From positions 6,337-14,626 of the forward strand of contig PMZB01000003.1 in NCBI GenBank assembly GCA_003170575.1: DNA of 8,290 nt. The letters are read 5' to 3'. Source of the DNA: Chlamydiia bacterium (GTDB taxonomy: Bacteria > Chlamydiota > Chlamydiia > Chlamydiales > FEN-1388). Below are positions 7,501-8,290 of the stretch, piece by piece (position 1 is the stretch's first letter; each line of letters begins with the position of its first letter). The position numbers and the translations under genes were made by a program. The notes beneath the pieces were generated by a model that had not been told where the DNA came from, did not search any database, and saw only the letters and a program-made list of their open reading frames with translations.

Positions 7501-8290
7501 GTACTCAGCTTACTATGAGAACATTCCACTTGGGCGGTATTGCCTCTGCAGGCGGTGTGCCTGAGTTGGTAGTTTCCGATGAAGGTATCCTTGTATTTGT
7601 GGATCTTCGGGCAGTTAAGACAGAAGAGGGGCCGCACGTAGCGTTGAACAAAAATGGTTCTATTAACATTGTGAAGGATGAAGGCAGAACACTTGATGAA
7701 TATAGGAAGCTCCTTACAGCCAAGTCTATAGAGCCGCTTCAGAGCTTCCACATTGAACTTGGAACCAGAATATTCTTTCTTGAAGGAGCTAAGGTCAAGA
7801 AAGGGCAGAAGATTGCCGAATGGGAACCGCACAACATACCGACTATTTGCGATAGGCCAGGCTATGTAAAGTATGAGGACCTTGTTGAGGGGATCTCGAC
7901 GCAGAAAGAGACAGATCGTCAGACAGGGCAGACAGAGCTTGTTGTCAAGCCCCACCGTGGTGAGCTTCATCCGCAGATTGCCATTTATGCAGATCGCCAG
8001 TTTGATAATCTTGTCGGTACCTATGCACTGCCTCCAGGGGCTATTGTTGGTGTGCGCGAAGGAGAGCTGGTAAAAGCTGGTGCGCTTCTTGCTCGTATTC
8101 CGCGAGGCGCTATTAAGACGAAGGATATTACAGGCGGTCTTCCACGCGTTGCTGAGTTGTTTGAAGCAAGAAAGCCCAAAGACTCTGCAGAAATCGCAAA
8201 GATCGATGGCCTTGTCGACTTCCGAGGAGTTCAGAAAGGGAAGCGCGTTGTCATCGTACGCGATGAAGCGTCAGGGATGGAAGAAGAGCA
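4575..8290 (+). CDS. rpoC: DNA-directed RNA polymerase subunit beta', 3' end outside window
   Basis: Beta' carries the catalytic Mg2+ site and most of the clamp of core RNA polymerase. The frame is open for 1238 codons to the window edge; judging from the chlamydial protein as I remember it, about 200 C-terminal residues are missing. Landmarks in order: an acidic N-terminal extension (about 1-48, 20 Asp/Glu against 3 Lys); first zinc site Cys118, Cys120, Cys133, Cys136; sigma-binding clamp helices starting [13 protein letters not shown] (316 on); [18 protein letters not shown] (385-402); the catalytic loop NADFDGDQM (507-515) with Mg2+ ligands Asp509, Asp511, Asp513; bridge helix (about 818-851); second zinc site Cys862, Cys937, Cys944, Cys947; trigger loop region (961-988) with Met981, Arg982, His985. 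Residues about 990-1180 form a trigger-loop insertion in the place of the E. coli SI3 insert, followed by [10 protein letters not shown] (1182-1191). ATG 4575 has an RBS, and no other in-frame ATG exists before the conserved core, so the extension is probably translated. Confidence 0.98.
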   Translation, partial: MSDEEVLSPEELVADEFAEGEEEIGEEKESPAESGEKKTFQFDEGEFERRRWGRYDEDAFNVRFDKLSIRIASSDVIRNNWSRGEVKKPETINYRTFKPEKGGLFCEKIFGPTRDWECSCGKYKKIKHKGIVCDRCGVEVTLSKVRRERMAHIDLAVPVVHIWFFKTSPSRIGSLLGMSTADLERVIYYEDHVVTDPGKTSLVRKQLLNDTELREAQERWGKDAFQASMGAEAIRALLIGEDLQGLLAELKDKIRKTKSMQARMKIARRLKIVEGFLSSNNHPEWMVMSCIPVVPPDLRPLVPLDGGRFATSDLNDLYRRVINRNNRLRAILKLKTPEVIIRNEKRMLQEAVDALFDNGRHGHPVMGAGNRPLKSLAEMLKGKQGRFRQNLLGKRVDYSGRSVIVVGPELRFNQCGIPKLMALELFEPFIIRRLKELGFVYTIRSAKKKIHRQDPEVWDVLEEVIAGHPVLLNRAPTLHRLGIQAFQPVLIEGKAIRVHPLVCTAFNADFDGDQMAVHVPLSIEAQIEARALMMAPDNIFLPSSGRPSTVPSKDMTLGLYYLMCDPLYNPEEHGKKVKFFKDENEVLLAVHAGGSFTWDTPARKDGKLEFTGRGMLLHEKIKLKTKDGVIETTPGRVIFNTIVPPGLGFQNYSLPVKRLSELVIECYRKEGLEVTVRFLDKLKNLGFSEATKAALSIGIQDICVPESKKAILDEAEAKVAVVRKQYEDGIITEGERHSKIVTTWTEAADNVAEDMFSLMSKPKDGVLNPLYMSMNSGARGSKPQVRQLGAMRGLMAKPSGEIIEFPITANFKEGLGPLQYFISAHGARKGLADTALKTADSGYLTRRLVDVAQDVIVTEVDCGTLNGIEVESVKQGDEELLCLRDRIFGRTVCDDITLPGDKSVLLARQGDLLTLAQAEAIDNAGIECVRIRSVLTCESRRGVCSHCYGVNLANGRPVCEGEAVGIIAAQSIGEPGTQLTMRTFHLGGIASAGGVPELVVSDEGILVFVDLRAVKTEEGPHVALNKNGSINIVKDEGRTLDEYRKLLTAKSIEPLQSFHIELGTRIFFLEGAKVKKGQKIAEWEPHNIPTICDRPGYVKYEDLVEGISTQKETDRQTGQTELVVKPHRGELHPQIAIYADRQFDNLVGTYALPPGAIVGVREGELVKAGALLARIPRGAIKTKDITGGLPRVAELFEARKPKDSAEIAKIDGLVDFRGVQKGKRVVIVRDEASGMEEE

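Noticed and set aside
7371..7970. 199-codon frame on the - strand inside rpoC
   Set aside because: It is antisense to the conserved trigger loop region and insert of rpoC, with no domain or ribosome binding site; a shadow frame.

Overview
The window carries the 3' part of the classic bacterial ribosomal protein / RNA polymerase cluster, all on the + strand: the end of rplL (ribosomal protein L7/L12), a 394-nt non-coding gap, complete rpoB (RNA polymerase beta, 1262 residues), a 29-nt gap, and rpoC (beta') from its start codon to the window edge, with about 1238 of an expected roughly 1,440 codons present. No mobile element, CRISPR array, tRNA, rRNA or accessory gene is visible.

Organism: the proteins read as those of a member of the phylum Chlamydiota. 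From memory of chlamydial RpoB and RpoC, long stretches match almost residue for residue: the RpoB segment around 'ECIRRG' and '[16 protein letters not shown]', the Rif region with '[15 protein letters not shown]', and the RpoC segment '[17 protein letters not shown]'. The L7/L12 C-terminus 'GAKVTLKGL' also resembles the chlamydial 'KGL' ending. Many positions differ from Chlamydia trachomatis, and RpoC has an N-terminal extension that I do not recall from Chlamydia. An environmental or otherwise divergent chlamydia is therefore more likely than the genus Chlamydia. No database search was possible, so family and genus are left open.

Layout: 1-362 end of rplL; 363-756 T-rich intergenic region with two strong RNA hairpins (374-424 and 459-498, the second followed by a T-run and so terminator-like), a weak promoter-like pair (518-547) and the rpoB ribosome binding site (745-748); 757-4545 rpoB; 4546-4574 spacer with the rpoC ribosome binding site; 4575-8290 rpoC, open at the edge.

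How it fits together: L7/L12 forms the ribosomal stalk that recruits translation factors, and beta plus beta' form the catalytic body of RNA polymerase. In E. coli the gap between rplL and rpoB holds an attenuator and an RNase III site that lower polymerase expression relative to ribosomal protein expression. The two hairpins here are in the matching place and could do the same job. The genes themselves are ordinary housekeeping genes. The points worth a second look are the intergenic RNA structures, the acidic N-terminal extension of beta', and a substitution in the rifampicin-pocket region of beta.
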